A stretch of DNA of 64,000 bases from Saxidomus purpurata (lineage: Eukaryota; Mollusca; Bivalvia; Venerida; Veneridae): the NCBI GenBank assembly GCA_022818135.1, contig JAFMSR010000002.1, positions 28,868,327 through 28,932,326 on the forward strand, in the 5' to 3' direction. How positions within the stretch are numbered: position 1 is the first letter of the stretch; each line of letters starts with the position of its first letter. The notes beneath the pieces are model-generated. The model ran no database searches and had not been told where the DNA came from. It saw nothing but the letters and a program-made list of their open reading frames with translations. The position numbers and the translations under genes were made by a program. This document shows, in pieces, positions 34,820-50,000 of this stretch.

Positions 34820-35056
34820 TTAAAATCCTGATATGTGTCCATATGTTTGTAAAGATGACAAGATTACATAAAAGATCCATACAAATATAAGTGTGACTCC
34901 GCAGATGATTTTGGGTAATTTTGGACCTCCAAGTTCGCCACCGAAGAAAGAAACGTAACGTCGAACCATGAGCAATATTACGGTAGCAATGGCGCAGCAC
35001 GTGAAAATCGTGACACTGAATCCAAGGTCGCCGGCTGGTACTTCAAATGATTTGCC
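34820..35056 (-). CDS. NCX: NCX coding exon 11 (C-terminus)
   Basis: 237 nt with TAA, residues 732-809. Last two membrane helices and the conserved [11 protein letters not shown] and GHISGF ends. Acceptor gtttcag|GGCAAA. Confidence 0.96.
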   Translation of the reverse strand, partial: GKSFEVPAGDLGFSVTIFTCCAIATVILLMVRRYVSFFGGELGGPKLPKIICGVTLIFVWIFYVILSSLQTYGHISGF

Positions 35057-38000
35057 CTGAAACGTCACGAAAAGCATATTGCTACAGGATGAATACATCT
35101 GTCCATCAAGAAAATTAATGCAAGTTCTACGAGATGGAATTAATGCATTTACTGAGTTTGCGAAAACATTTTTAGAAATTTTCACCACATGCTGTGATGT
35201 GCATTTATTAAAATCTCGTATTCCTACCTCAACTAGGAAAAATGAATAGAAATTGATTTAATCCATTTACATAAGATGAGTCATAAACTGCGAATGCGTT
35301 AATCTTACTATGCCTAAGAATGCCTCTACATTGACCACGCTTCTGTCTGTTGTGATGGTAGTCAAAGTCCGACAAGAAGGTTGTCAAATCTATGTGAGTC
35401 GTGACAAGTCTATTTAATATACATATTGCAAAAACCTACAGAAAACTTTGACCACTGAATTCGGATTTAAATCACTGCATGTTGTACATTATAATTATTG
35501 CACTTCAGTTAATGCCAGAAATAAACGAGCGTTTTATAGAGTATGTTCATTTAGCAAATGTCTACCATTAAAATCAGACACAGTACTGGCCACAACATAG
35601 CTGTGTTGTCCTGTTGAATTAATGGCACGGAAAGCCTATCCATCAGCACGTTCATTACATTAAGTCAAACACTTATAATGTCCCTGCACCTTCTCGTAGA
35701 TGACTGTAATAAGGTAAAGAAGATCTTGTTACATATAAAATGCATGGATAGTTGCCCCACAACCAGGGTAACTTAATTACCTGTGATGTCCAGTAAATAG
35801 CGGCCATAACCCATGGAAAGCCTAAACCAAGGAATACATTCACTCCATTACTACCAGTGACGTTACCAATCGCCATATCGGCACCCTTTTCATTCATGGC
35901 GGCCGTTCTACTAGCAAATGTATCTGGTAAACTTGTTCCTATTAACAAAATAAAACACGTGTAATAACCGATTGCATTTGCAAAGTGCATGCTTTAAAAT
36001 CTACAAAATTTAAAAAGGGTGCAATTACGATATACATGTACAATTTACATGTATTTGGTGACATAAATTATGGTCATGAAACTGGTTTATTTACTTTACA
36101 CCTGGTTCTCTGTGATGTAACAATTGCGACTGAATGCAGTGGTCACCAAACACACAAGTTCAGCTTCACAAGTATAGATATGTGCTAATTAAATATCTCA
36201 CTGCCTCATCATTTCAATGCTCTTTTATGGAAATTCTGCCGCTACAATCAATATACATTGTCATAATTAATTGATTCTGAAACATAAATGTATTGATGTT
36301 TCATTTCCTGTCATGTAATATTGTTTTATTACCTAGCGCAACCAGTGTGATAGCGGTTACACCGTCCTTTAGTCCAATAAGGCATCCGAATATAGAGGCG
36401 AGATCACCGATAATTGCTGTCAATCCACCAATAAAGGCCAGAGAGACGACGAAACACAGCCAGCCACCCCAGATAGTAGGCGGAGGAATGAAGGCAAAGA
36501 TTAGCTGAAATTTTAAACAAACTGAACTATAAGAATGATCTATAGCATATTTAGAATATGATCTTGTGATATAAACTGCAACCGATTTGTTCTTTGTTAC
36601 ATGTATGATTATTTATCTTAAATATGCCGACTGGAATCGTCGAATGAGCAGGTGGATTTACACCATTAAGTTGTGGTTTTAGATGTGTTGTTTTTGTGAT
36701 TACCTTCCATCCAAAAGTGAAGAAATGCATGACGTAATCGAAGACAGAGGCATGTTCCAGGTCCCCACCATTCACGTTCATAGCTTCCACGAATTTCTGA
36801 CCCCAGGTAGCACGCTGCAGTCGTAAAGAATCGAGATTTGCATTGGTAAGGCTGGCAATTCGGCTCACAAAACCATCAAATTCTGCAAAAACGACAACAA
36901 TTATTATACTGAGGATCGGTCAATACATTTTACAGTACTGCATGTTGACTATAAAGAATGGATTATTTTCGTATGTAAAAAATCACACCAGACCACCGAT
37001 TTTTTAAAAAGACTTTATGACAAGTTTATTATTTACTTCATGACCGATAAAATTTTATTCGAAATTGTAACATAATTTCTTGACTTTACGATAAAGAAGA
37101 TAAAGTTTCAAACTGCCTGTAAGTGGTTCAACCTTTGTGACCAGTGACATCACACGCGAGCAAGTAACAGTAGGCCATCAAAAATTGAAATCCATGACGG
37201 ACAAGTCCAATGTAAAAAAAGTAGGTCAGTTTAAAATGTCTTACCGTCATCATTTACGATAGTGACAACAGTTCTGCTCAGGTGACCTATTTTGGCACCT
37301 TTACTGACAGAGTCAATGATCAACTCGAAATTCTCATCCTTCTCAAATTCCTGGAAAGAACAGATTTAACCATTACATAATCATATAAGGCCTGGCTGGC
37401 TTCAATCGTGCTCGCTTTCGGATTCCGCAAGAAAAATAGTGCCCGATGTCTTGTTATTTTTACTTTCAATCATAGCCGAAATACTGAAACCGGAATTCTA
37501 TTTATAAAACGAGAATCATCTAGTAAAATATCAAGCATCACAGAAGCACTATGCTAGACCCTAACCGGTGTTTCTGACTTGATTTGTAACAACTTATTTT
37601 ATTGGTGGATTTTTCATGACACCCTTAAGTGCATTCCTTTATTTGTTTCTAAACAACAATTTGACATGATAAAATCTTACTCCAACTTCATCTCATAATT
37701 GCAGTCTCCCTAAAAACATCGGGGGAAAATTAAAACTTTCATATTGTATAAATTATGACCACAGCGCTTTAACAATTTGCATGAGCTAGAAAGGTAGTCA
37801 CTAAAACAATAGGAGCAAATCGTCCCTCGTAATTAATTAAGGTAAGAAAGCTTTATTCGCTAAAGTAATTAATTATTCAAATTTGTTGTTTTGTGACTAT
37901 TAATCCCATGGGCACTTCATAGAAAGAGATAAAAAGACTGGACCAATAAGTTCTTTTCGTACCCAAACAAGCATGCAGTAAAGATACATCTTGTTTTTGG

Positions 38001-41000
38001 TTAGGTGAGAAACGGTTAAGTCTTGACTGGCCGTCCGGGAAATCTATACAGACATATTCATGCATTTCCACAATCAAATTATTTTTAAGCAATGCATTAC
38101 AAACAGTGAATACAACTGGCATAACTGGCATAATGTCTCTTTGGTTCGCGAGATAATGGGTTCTAGATGAAAAAATCGTATATGTACTCGATTTTTTTCC
38201 AGCATGATTCGGCGAAAGTTTTCGGTAGAAAATTGCCGAGGTCACTGATTAGTGTACATGCTGTTTAAAAAACATGCCGTTATCATCAACTCTAACACGA
38301 TTCGCATCTATAAGAGGAAAAGAATCATGATTAGATACAGTCACGTTTTCCACGGGCATCTCGTGCGGAAAATGAGGAAACATTAAATCACTCGTGCTAC
38401 GCACTCGTAATTTGATTACCACGCACTCGAACTCCTTGTTAGTCAATCAACGAAAACATACAGAGACACATTTATTATTTATTAAATAAATTTCGAAACA
38501 GTAACACAAAAAAAATATAGAATTTCATTGGTCATTATTTAAGAAATAATAAATGTGTCCCTGTATTTAATTCTTTAATGAATTACAGTCAGAAATTCGG
38601 ACGCGTAGTGATTAAATCACGAGTGTGTTGCAATGTTGTGATTAAAATTTTCGCATCAGAACGTCTGTCTGGATTTTATTCCACGATTTCGATTCTAACA
38701 CGAAATTGTCTTTGAAAAATACCCCGAACTACACTAAACAAAACTTCTAACGCACCACCTGCCCTTTTCCTTCTTTATTTAATTATCGGGAGTCCCCATT
38801 TATGTCCTCTTATTTTTAGCTATCGCTGCACGAACGGCATCATATCTTGCAATTATGAAGACATTGGGAAGATACTTCTGTTATATGAAATTTCAACATG
38901 ATTGAGTGGTACAAATTGCATATGGAAGATAATTTTAAGAATGGTTTTCCCAAGGAAGAGCATCAAGGCAAAAACACATGTTAAATCTACGGAGGTTTAA
39001 ACGTTAAAAGTAAAATTCTCTGTCACATGATTTGTGCCATTCGATCTTTATGAAATTCGCGTGACGGTAGTATCTACCTAGAGTCTTCATAAATGCAAGA
39101 TATGATAGCTTTCGTGAACCAATAGCTAAAAATAAGCTGGCAGGTATTGGAAGGGCTGATAATTAAATAAAGAAGGAAAATGGCAGGTGGTGCGTTAGAA
39201 GTTTTGTTTAGTGTATGTTCAATGCGTAGCAACATTCCATTGTAACTTACAAGCACGGAATGCGATTGGTCGTCATTTACCGCACGTCTTGCCAGTGGAA
39301 AACGTGATGTATATTATCGTTATTTCTTTTCCTCTTTATCCTCTATATCCGAAAAGTTGGGGATCGTGTTAGAATAGAATGCAAATGTATATGTCGAGAG
39401 CAATGAAAACACAATTATTGTACACAGTCATCCTTAATGCCTGAAGTAAAATCATGCATTTTAGTTTAGTTTAGTTTAGTTAGAGTCACTAGCATAGCCA
39501 TTATCCAGTAATCTGCAGTAACAAGTGTGGTAGGAACCAACACATTTCCTTCGGGTGTAACAATCGTCCACATAATGAAACTTACCATGTCGTCATTGAT
39601 GGTAATTTCAATATGCTTCTCCACCTCACCATGACTGAAAACGAGTTCTCCCTGGGTCTCATCAAAATCCCGACCTCCTACAGCAGAAATGTCCTTCGTC
39701 TTCCAGTTGAGTTTGAGTTCGCCGTCGGCGCCGTTAACACGTTTAACGGGTATCCTGGCTACACCGCAGCTCTCTTTGAACAGGAAACTTGGGTTGTCGA
39801 ATTCAACTGTACCTGGATCTATAATTCAGAGAAAATACGACGCATATGAATTTCGGTATTTTCATCTATTTTTAAGGTTCAATGTTCTCCTTAGAAATAC
39901 AGCCGGTCCTCGTTACACCGAAGTCTGTGGGTGGGACCGCTTGAAGATGTATTCGTCATAACATTCTTAAATCATTTGAAAATACATTTGAGAGAGCAGC
40001 AAACAACTTTGTGATAGGCGGAAAATTGACATAAAAGAGTTCGAGATCAACTATATTTATACAGTGGAAAGTTTGTTAAACATGAATTTCTGCCATAAGC
40101 ATTTGCTAGAACCTTCGAAAGAAACTACGATTTTCATAAAATAAATAATGAGGTCGTCATGAACGTCACTCAAGCTCGGTCGAAAATTTGTATCCGTGGC
40201 ATATATCAAATTAAGCTTCTTATAAACCTATAGATACAGTGGTATGGCATTTTCGTATATTTAACATTACTAAATGGTTTCTCTAACACAGAAAACTCGA
40301 AACAAATGACCGACATCTTAATGAAAGCTCATAAAATATTGATATGTGAGATATTACTATCTATATACGTACATAGATTACTAAATTTATGCCAATGGAA
40401 ATACCATATCCGATATTTGGGTACTAGCATGCTAGTTTTAGGTCAGTAGTCCGATACTGTAATTAATTACAAGTGACCTCATTTTTATGCAGGTGCAAAT
40501 TTGATTATCATGCACCTTATCACCTCTTTTTCACGTGTGGAAACAATGACAAAAAAATAGGAACTAGGTTTTCGTGCCAGCATAAGTGCTTTGTGTACAC
40601 TTAATTTTCTCGTTTGTCCCCCGAATAGTTCATGTTGTTGTTTCATTTTGGCTACGTCCAGTGGAGGACATTTCAAAAGGGCTAGTAATGAAGTCATTGG
40701 AAACGCAGTGAAAAGGATGTTTAATGATAACAGAAAAAACAAATTCCTGGAAGAGTGACTCGAACCTGTTTAAATGACCATGTAATAGATGCGTACTCGT
40801 AAAGCTCGGTACCTCAAATTCTAAAACTTATCATGAAGAAGTCCCACTAACCTGAGACAAATGACTACCTTCTGTTGTAAATGCAGCCATTTATGATCTT
40901 TTTTTTACCTTTAGAAATAAACTTTTTAAGTCTGTATTAATTACTTTTTACATTTGCTCCGGAACTTGAGGTATCAGACGGTACACAGGTCTAATTCCTA

Positions 41001-44000
41001 CAATCCGCCGCCAAGGTTAGGAGAGCTACGCTCTATATTTTAACTATTGCGGCTCACACTTGCTATATCTAGTTATATCACCCATCAAAAAGTCATACAT
41101 GTGTATTATATCATGGTCAAGTAAAACGCATGTTAAGAAGAACTTATGCAGAGCTATTTCTAGCTATTTTATTAGCAGAATAGAAATGAAATTAAATCAG
41201 ATTTCTTTCTCTTTTCAATTCAACTATATTTAATTGAAACAAAAAAAATATTAAACATATTCATAATATTTCAGTTATAACTTTGACAATATTACTTTTT
41301 CTGAGAGTCTCATGCAATGCTTACCATCGTCATTGAGGATAACGACTTGTGCTACTGCACGCTTGCCAATTTGAACTAGCTCGTCGGATTCACAAGTCAG
41401 TCTGACGAAAAAGATCTCGTCAGGTTCCCAGATGTTGTCATCGATAATTTCTATCTCCAAATCTTGACTTGTCTGGTTTTTCTCAAACACCAACGTCTTC
41501 TTTACTTCTATGTAGTCTGAACCAGATTCGGCAGTTCCGTCTATTGTCTCCACCCTTGAAAGAAAAATAACATATGGGTCGGGCCACAAATTCTTTCAAC
41601 TTAGCAAACGGACCTTCCCAACTTAGCAAACACACCTTCCCAACTTAGCAAACGTCCCTTCCCAAGTTCTATCTTCAGACTCCATTTTAAAATTACTCTC
41701 TCTTTTCAATCTTAAACTTAGTATTTTCGTCCTTAAAATCTCGACCCCGTTAAGACTGCATGTATTAACATATATCTTCAAAGTCAGTAGCTGTAACTTG
41801 AAAAATATTAGAAATATCCAACAATGAAAAACTGAACATATCACCTTTAACTTGAAATCATAAAACTGTCCCCGTATCGAACCCCAATTTCCACAGCTCA
41901 TTGGCTTCAATGTCAAAGTAAAATCCTATATTAGTTACTAGTTCAAATTTTTTTCATGACCCTTTAATAGATATAAATAAAATTCGCTTTGGTTAATGTA
42001 GTAAATAAAACGAGAGTAAAACATGAGATCATTAGGGCACGAAATGTATTATGAGAACCCTTTTGCATCCCGGTTCTAAAGTTTATGTTGTATCTGACTT
42101 TGAAAATCATGATAATCAGGGCAAATGGTGAACATGTATACATGTATATAGGAGGCCCTTGCTTTATTTTGGATATTTTTTATCATAACGCGTAATTGGA
42201 CTCCATATTTTAACACTGATCACTTAGTTAGTCAAATAATCATGCTTCCAATAATTGTGAAAATCCCTTTATACTCAAAATTTGAATTTTGATGAACATA
42301 TTTGCAACTGAAGACTTACTTGAACATCAACTGACTACTGAGTTCCCCGTATTTCAATTATCATATCCTTGATAATTACACATGATATCAAACCCATTAC
42401 ATGAACACTACTCTGTTACTGAGTTTTTCAATTATGAAAAGCCGTTGGCAATTACACACGAACACTTACCTGAATCGTACCACTGGGTTAGGGGCCTACT
42501 GATTTTACTGTAATTCAGTTATAAAACGGTAAATAACTACGCGTGATACTTACCTAAACACCACTTGGTTGTTGAGTTTCCCGTGCCTCATTATACTTAG
42601 TTTTGCCCGTCCGTCTTTCTCCAGCACTGCAGCTTGGGGAGCGGCAAATTCGATAATTGCTTTGCTCGTGCTCTCGGGCTTAGAGAAGAACGATGCCCGC
42701 GAACTGGTCGTATCTTCGGACATCAGCATGGAATCCAGTAGCTACATATATAAGACAATATAGCATTATTTCTGTAGTAGTGCTTGCAACTTGATTTACA
42801 TTTACATGTACAATGTAGTATCATTTCAGTATGTCGAATATTTCTGCACGACAGAACTTGTAAATATGATTAAATGTGTACATTAAAAAGTATAACAACT
42901 TATCCTCAACGTTAGATAGGAAAATTCCTTTTAACATTTTTTCACACAAAGTGAAATGTGGCTTATCATATCTGGAAATTTAGCCCTGCAATTTGCTTCC
43001 GTACTTTGCATGCAGAATACAAATGTAGTTTTTTCTAATGAATATCCATAAAAAAACAAATAGTTTAAACGCTAAACGTTTCGATGTCTCTGAGACTATT
43101 GATAAAACGTTTGCTTATTTTAGTTTCTTTCTTAGCTAGTCATGTTTACCTGTCTTGTTTTGTCGTCCAAGTTTGGAACCAGTTTGTTGGAACCTGTCAT
43201 TTCCCGGATGGCGTTGCGGCGGTACCAGCCGCGATTGTGTGGTTTTTCCGATTCCATAACATAAGAGGCCAGATGTGCGACTTCCTGTTCACTGTAACCT
43301 TTCTCATGGCGTAGTTTCTGAATTCAATTCAACAATGTCTAAACTTAAACCTTAGTTCCAATCTTAACACATAATATTCCCTTTAAAATTCTTACATGTG
43401 CATACATATTCAACATAAGTTTAACTTAATTTCATTAATGTATAATCATACAAGAATATTGCACTGGTTGACGGGGCAGATGGGAATATCTGGCTGAAGG
43501 GTGACTGTTTTTGGTGGTAACACGGCTCTACCGAGTTACCGCAAAAATAGTTACCCGAGAGCCAGAATATTCACATCCGCACATGCAACTAGTGATGGAT
43601 TTTTTTCTCTTGCCTATCAAATTCTACTTATAATAGGAAAAATAAAATAGAATTTATGACTTTCCTTTAAGCGCTATTTTCTTACTATAGTACAAAGTGA
43701 AGTTGTAGGCGGACCATTTTCCCAAACTGTGCATGATGCTTATAATGTTTAACTGAAATGTCTGTAAAACATACTTTAATGAATTCCAGAATGAGACGTT
43801 TGTTGGCATGTTCCCCGTGTTCCGGCAAGTCTTTTCCTTCGATAATTGCCTCTGTAATGTGAAGAAAAACTTATCTAAACTGTCTTTGACATTTTGATCA
43901 ATGCAACAAAAAGGTAAAATACGAGCTAACTGCACATAAAAATAACGTGGAATTGGCAATAAAAAGTGAAAATGCAAAGGATATAAACATTTTATTTCAT

Positions 44001-47000
44001 ATTTAACTTTTAATGAATTGGAAACCTTAATCTATATTCATATGTATACTTTGTGCACTAGTTGAGGTTTTATCTTAATTTTGTAGGAGCTTTATTAATG
44101 TGTTTGGGGTATAAATGATTATGATTTATAAATGTAAGATCTAATTAAAAATAATGAAATGACTTTTAAAATATGTAAAATTTGTATTTGTTCGTTTACT
44201 CATAGTGCTACGGTATAACAATAATCTATACTTGGTACAAATGTAATAAAGTAAAACAAATTAACGGAATGTATAGTTACTTGAATTATTGAAAAGCAAT
44301 AACAAATTTAAATGAGAATGAAAATACATTTGACGTATACGTAAGTATTTTCCATGAGTAAAACTTTACATCCAAACGTTTCATTTACGATATCATAACT
44401 ATAAAATGTCAAAGAATAATTATTTCAAGGACACGAGTTATCATGTCGTGGCCACGAGCAAGAGACATAATATCTCACGGACAGGACTCAAATATCTCAT
44501 CGCCATGACAGAGTGACTCTAGGCCATATTGCAACTACATATATAAGAGTTACTCATCAACAAGATTTGACCATCTTCTGACCATCTTCTTACTATCTCA
44601 AAGTAAGAAAGACCCATTCACATTAAAAGTATAAACATTTTTTACAGGACAAACAAACCAAAATAAAATCAAGGAACAAAACTTGGAAATACTAATAACG
44701 AGAAAAATACGACTAAATGCTACAGATAAAAATAAATAAAAATAGCAAGTTTGAAAGAATTTAAAGAAACAATGTCAGTAATGATAAAACAGTAAAGTAA
44801 CTCTGTCAGGCAATAAGTACGATATACAGCCTATTATATACCGCTATGGGTGCTCAAACTAAACTGAATTTACTCTAAATTGATCCAATACTGATCAAGG
44901 TATGGGCACACCAGACTGATTCAGGTATAAATACACCATATTGATCCGCCGTGTGTATATTCAAGTTATGAACTAGATGGAGCCAGATATGGGTATCCTA
45001 GATAAAAACAGTTACAGACACCCTAGACTAAGTCAGGCACGTGTATCATAGATACGTACAGACTGCAGCAAAAAGAATTTACTTGAGCAATTTATTTACA
45101 TAACAATATTTACATAGCTCAACACTTTACACAATTTGAAAGAGAAAATGCACACCTTTATGGTATTACAGTGACGATGTACTAACCACAATACATGTTA
45201 AATATGCGTAGATGCTATCGAAAAGCACACATTAACAATTTTCTGCACCTTTGTCTTTTTATTAAAATAAGAAGTTCTTGACTCGTTTAACCATGTACAC
45301 CATCATTTATCAACTTTTACCTACTGAAATAGTAGCTATACAGTAGCAGAAAAACAGAAGGTAGTCTATCATTGACTAAGACCCCTACTGTATATACTCA
45401 AGTCTGACCCCTCACATTCCTGTTCGACTGTCTTTAAAGTCCCAGGATCACTTTGAATTCACGGACAACAAGCGTAGCATAAATTTATTGATAGGATAAT
45501 GATATAACCATGTTCTGTTCACTCTAAAACAATGTTTACATATGCCTTTCTTTAGTATTCAAGTTGTTCTTCAAGAAAAAGCGTTGCCAAAGATCGTTTC
45601 TTATTTTTTGCAATGTCATTGAAAAAAATACTGCACTATGTTTCTAGTACGTACCTATCCATTTAAAAAGAATAGTTAGGACTGTTTTTGGTACAAATAA
45701 AGGCATTTCTGACAGTAAGACATCTTTCTTAATAAAATGAGAGCTACTTGTAAATGTGATCCTGGAACTTTAACCACTCATCAGTTTTTATCATTGATTG
45801 GTTTGATCGTTGAAGAGGTTCTTCAGCTGGATAAGGACAACAATCTGGATATATTTGCTGTATACCGTACTTTTAAAAGAAAGTACTAGGAGAACTTGTA
45901 TAAAACGACAGTCTAAAATCTACGTAAACACAGCGTTCGGTTTCCTCGTATGTACCTTTAACTTTATACTCTGTCAGGTGAACATTAATGTAAAGTACAA
46001 TACAAGTTAAACCATGCAATATCAGCTGTTATATCATCATGCAAGTTCGGAACAAAACACGAGTCCATGGTTATATACCTGTTTGCGCTAATCCTTAAAC
46101 TGAAAGCCAAACAAACTGTCCGAGAGTTTTGTTATACCTGGATTGTTATCAGACATTGTTTAAAATGCCACTACAACACGTCCCTTACTTAGATATTACT
46201 CGGTAAACCTTCGTCTAGAAGAACCGGGTACAACAAAAATGTAAATAATGTTTGTTGTTGTTGTTTTTTTTGTGTTTTTTTGGGGGATAGACTTTTAATT
46301 CAATTTTAGAAATAATTTCGCATTCTTTACAATTTTCTTGATTTAGAGCATTTCGACAAAACAAAAACAGTCAATTAATCACGGCTGCTTAAAACCAAAC
46401 TCCATCAAAAACTTTTTCTGGTATTACAGATAGAGATATATTATATATATATAGTCTAAAAGCAAGCGAATGGAGAAGTAAAATGAAGTCCCACTTCAAA
46501 CCAACTGCATTTGTACATTCATATCACTCTAATTTAGACAAACACTGCACTTTGACGAAAAACCGTGTGATGCCGGCATGAATTCCGCATGATGTACAGG
46601 TCTTTTTACGGAATACATCGAACAATATTTGTAAAATGTCTTTCGCAAGACCCCAATTTAATTAGATTTCTTGTTCAACTTTTTGTAGCAGAATTTCGAA
46701 CTAGTTTTGGAGAAAAAAACTTTTTTCTAGATGTACGCTTGCCGTGGTAAATGCTCGGCGATGACCAATCACGTGACAATAGCATGTTAACGTTTGCGCC
46801 ATGCCGATATCATCGATTTTGTAAGTACATTTGTATGCAGGAATTAAGCCATTCTTTTAAGCTGCAGGTAAGACTAGTCACAAAACAAGCATGTTTTACC
46901 TATTGTCGCCTCTAAAAGCAAAAAGTAATATTGTTCACTACTCAAATACAAATAAATATATAGGAGTTAGATTTTTAAATGAATTGTTCTGGTTGCATTA

Positions 47001-50000
47001 TAGAGTTCGCTTGGTTGACCACAATTTCAAAAAAGTATGGTGACTGATTTGTTTCATTTCATGCTCATGCTAGGCGAGGGTTTGTTACGAAAACACTTTT
47101 ATTAAAAACACTTTTATTACTATCACAAATCAGCCACCATACAAAGTTATATATAGACCGTTCGTTCATTTGATGGGACTCTGAAAGTGTATAGTTCTTG
47201 AAGTAACATATCGCTAATTCTCCATTACTCTACTTTTCTAAAATAGAGTTGTCCATCTCCCAGTTTGGTCAATTTGGACAGTGTCATTAACCTTTCAAAA
47301 GGGTTGTCCACTGAAAAAGTTTACGGACTAAAAACCGATCAGTGGAGATACATTTTGTAATGATCAGACAACACGGATGTGCTGGTTTCGCATGATAGGC
47401 TATATGCACCGCTCGCAGAATCACGAAAGTCTTGCCCACAGTTGGCCAAGGATATTAATCATCGCTATTGGGTGTTTTAAGCCATTGGTGACCACGATAA
47501 CTAGATTTTTTTCGTCTGCTGAGAATTCGTCCATCAGTTTTCAACCAGAAGCAATCATTTGTCTTATCTCATTTAAAGTTAAAATAAGTTAAATAAATGG
47601 AGTTTTCTAATATGCTTTTCGCAACAAAAATGATTATATTTAAGAGAAAAATACCAGTTTCGCCACATTTAATCTTTATTCGCTATTATAGTTGTCAGTG
47701 GTAGTCTGACATTAAGATATGGCAGTTCTAAGGCATTTTTTCAGTTTACTACAGCATATAATTAAAATATTCATATAAAATCAGTGTGAAACTACAGAAA
47801 TGAAAAAGAACGAAATATATAACTTTTTTTCAAAATGGTTCAACAACGAAGATGTCCGATCTAAAACTCGTTTCTATATTAGTATTACAAATCCCTGTCG
47901 AATGCAAGAATAGCCGCATAGTTTCCTTTAATAACGGAAAGCAAATTTCAATGTTTTTTTATACCATGAACTAAAATACATTTAAGGGGGGTCACTGGTG
48001 AGGTTTTGGATTTTTGCACTTCCGGAAATTTACATTTGTTATATTTAAAAAATGATGAGTTGACTGGAAAAAATAATTATGTAGTAGTAAACTTAGGCAC
48101 AATGGGAATATTTTAGTGTAAAAAAAATTGAACATTTTTGAGAAAAAATATTTTGACCTCACATCTTGTGACGAATTTTGTCATATGCCAAAATGGGAAA
48201 TGGGTGTAGGGGTACAAAAATAGTCATTTCTCAAAAACCGTTTAAGATATTTACTTAATTCAAACTGTATTAGAGAAAGAATCGTTAGGCTATACATATT
48301 AATTAATAACTAGTTCATTTTACAGTTCTTTGTTACAGACCTATGCCGTCATATCTCAAAGCTCGTCGAAATCTAAAAAACACATTTTTTGTCAGTTTTT
48401 ATTGAATTTCTTTCTTATATGCACATTGACCCCCATTTTTTTTTATTTTTGCATTCTAAAACAAAGGTTTAAATCAAACTGTAGGCAAAATATCTGAAAA
48501 ACCTTGTTATTCCTTTATCATGAAATATTCATTTATCAAAAATTGAAAAAATGAATTGAAGTAAAGTGGGTGGGGTAATAATAAGGAGCGTAATATTTAA
48601 TCAGATGACGATAGAAATACAACTATCTCTAATTTTTCATCCTAAAGTATGACATACTACATTAGAAGAGATAAAAAATTGATACCCATTCTGAAACATA
48701 CACCACATACATTAACGTTTACAATACGAACATTCTAGCTAATTCTGCATTAAGCACCTTATCTGATAGTGTATCACTAAAGATTAATATTGCGAAAAAG
48801 TTAAGTCATTGACCCATCATTATTTTTCCAGAAATTAACTTGCAATATGTTAGTCTCCATAAAAAACAGGGTCAATAAAATTTCTTGTTATTTTGAATTT
48901 CAGCAGTGACCCCCTTTAATAATATAGGCGTTTTTTTTTTTAGTTTTCATGAAAAAAAAGTGATAATCACTTTAAACATGTACCATTTTATTTTCACTGT
49001 TCACCTTTAGCGATTAGTCATAAAGGTATACCGAGGTATTTATGCTGGAGACCATGCGACGGACGTCGTTTAAAGACGTCATTTGTTCTATGTTTTCTGA
49101 TGACGTTTCCGCGATTTTCAATGTTTTTAGAAACAAACCAAAAAAAAGAGTTTTAACCATAAAATAAACAGAAAATGTGGATCGGTAATTCACGTTAATT
49201 CACTCGTGAACACCAAAGTAGTATTTTCACTCGTGCGCCCACTCGTGAAAATATCACTTTTGGCTCACCGGTGAAATAAACGGATCTTACACCGAAACCA
49301 ACAATTTCCCTTATTTCACTGGTGGGCACAAAAGTGATATTTTCAGGTGGCGTAGCCACGGTGAAAATGAAAACTGAAATTTGGGTTCACGTGAATAACG
49401 GATAACACCGATACCAACAATTTTCGTTTATTTTTGGTTAAACTCTCTTTTATGGTTTGTTTTATAAAAATAGAAAATCGGGAAACGTCATCAGAAAACA
49501 TGGCGCAAAGACGTCATTTTAACGACGTCATCGTCACATGGTTTCCAGCGTAATTACGCTCGGTATACTTTTTGACGTAAACCGGGTATAAGATGCAAAA
49601 CAGTGAAAAATAAAAATGGAATCCACGTTTCAAAACTGTGGATTATCACTTTTATTTCACTGAGAAAACTCTATAATTCACTGGAAAACATAAAATAATA
49701 TACCGTCGTACACTACATTTTCACTACAAACTAGTTTACGTTCTTTCTTTAAGCATTTTGTATATCTGTGAGTCTAGGAATTGGCGTACTGTAAACCAGT
49801 TAATTTTCGCGCCGATCAATTGTCGTGTTTAAACGAAGTTGGACAGATTCGCATGATTTTAGTTTTGTGTTTTTTACATAAATAAAAGTGAAACCGGACG
49901 CAAAAATAGTATTTCTAAAGTAAAGGAAAACTTATTTGCGTAGATCTATTTTGAAATTGAAACATAAAGCTTACCTAGGTCCAAATGTTCTGGTGACGGT

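Noticed and set aside
41623..41916. ORF just upstream of NCX exon 5 on the minus strand
   Set aside because: No similarity to NCX, no splice logic, and it lies in the intron; a small local repeat ('acttagcaaac') explains its left end.
47377..47592. 71-codon ORF in NCX intron 1
   Set aside because: Opposite strand to the gene, no known motif, random length.
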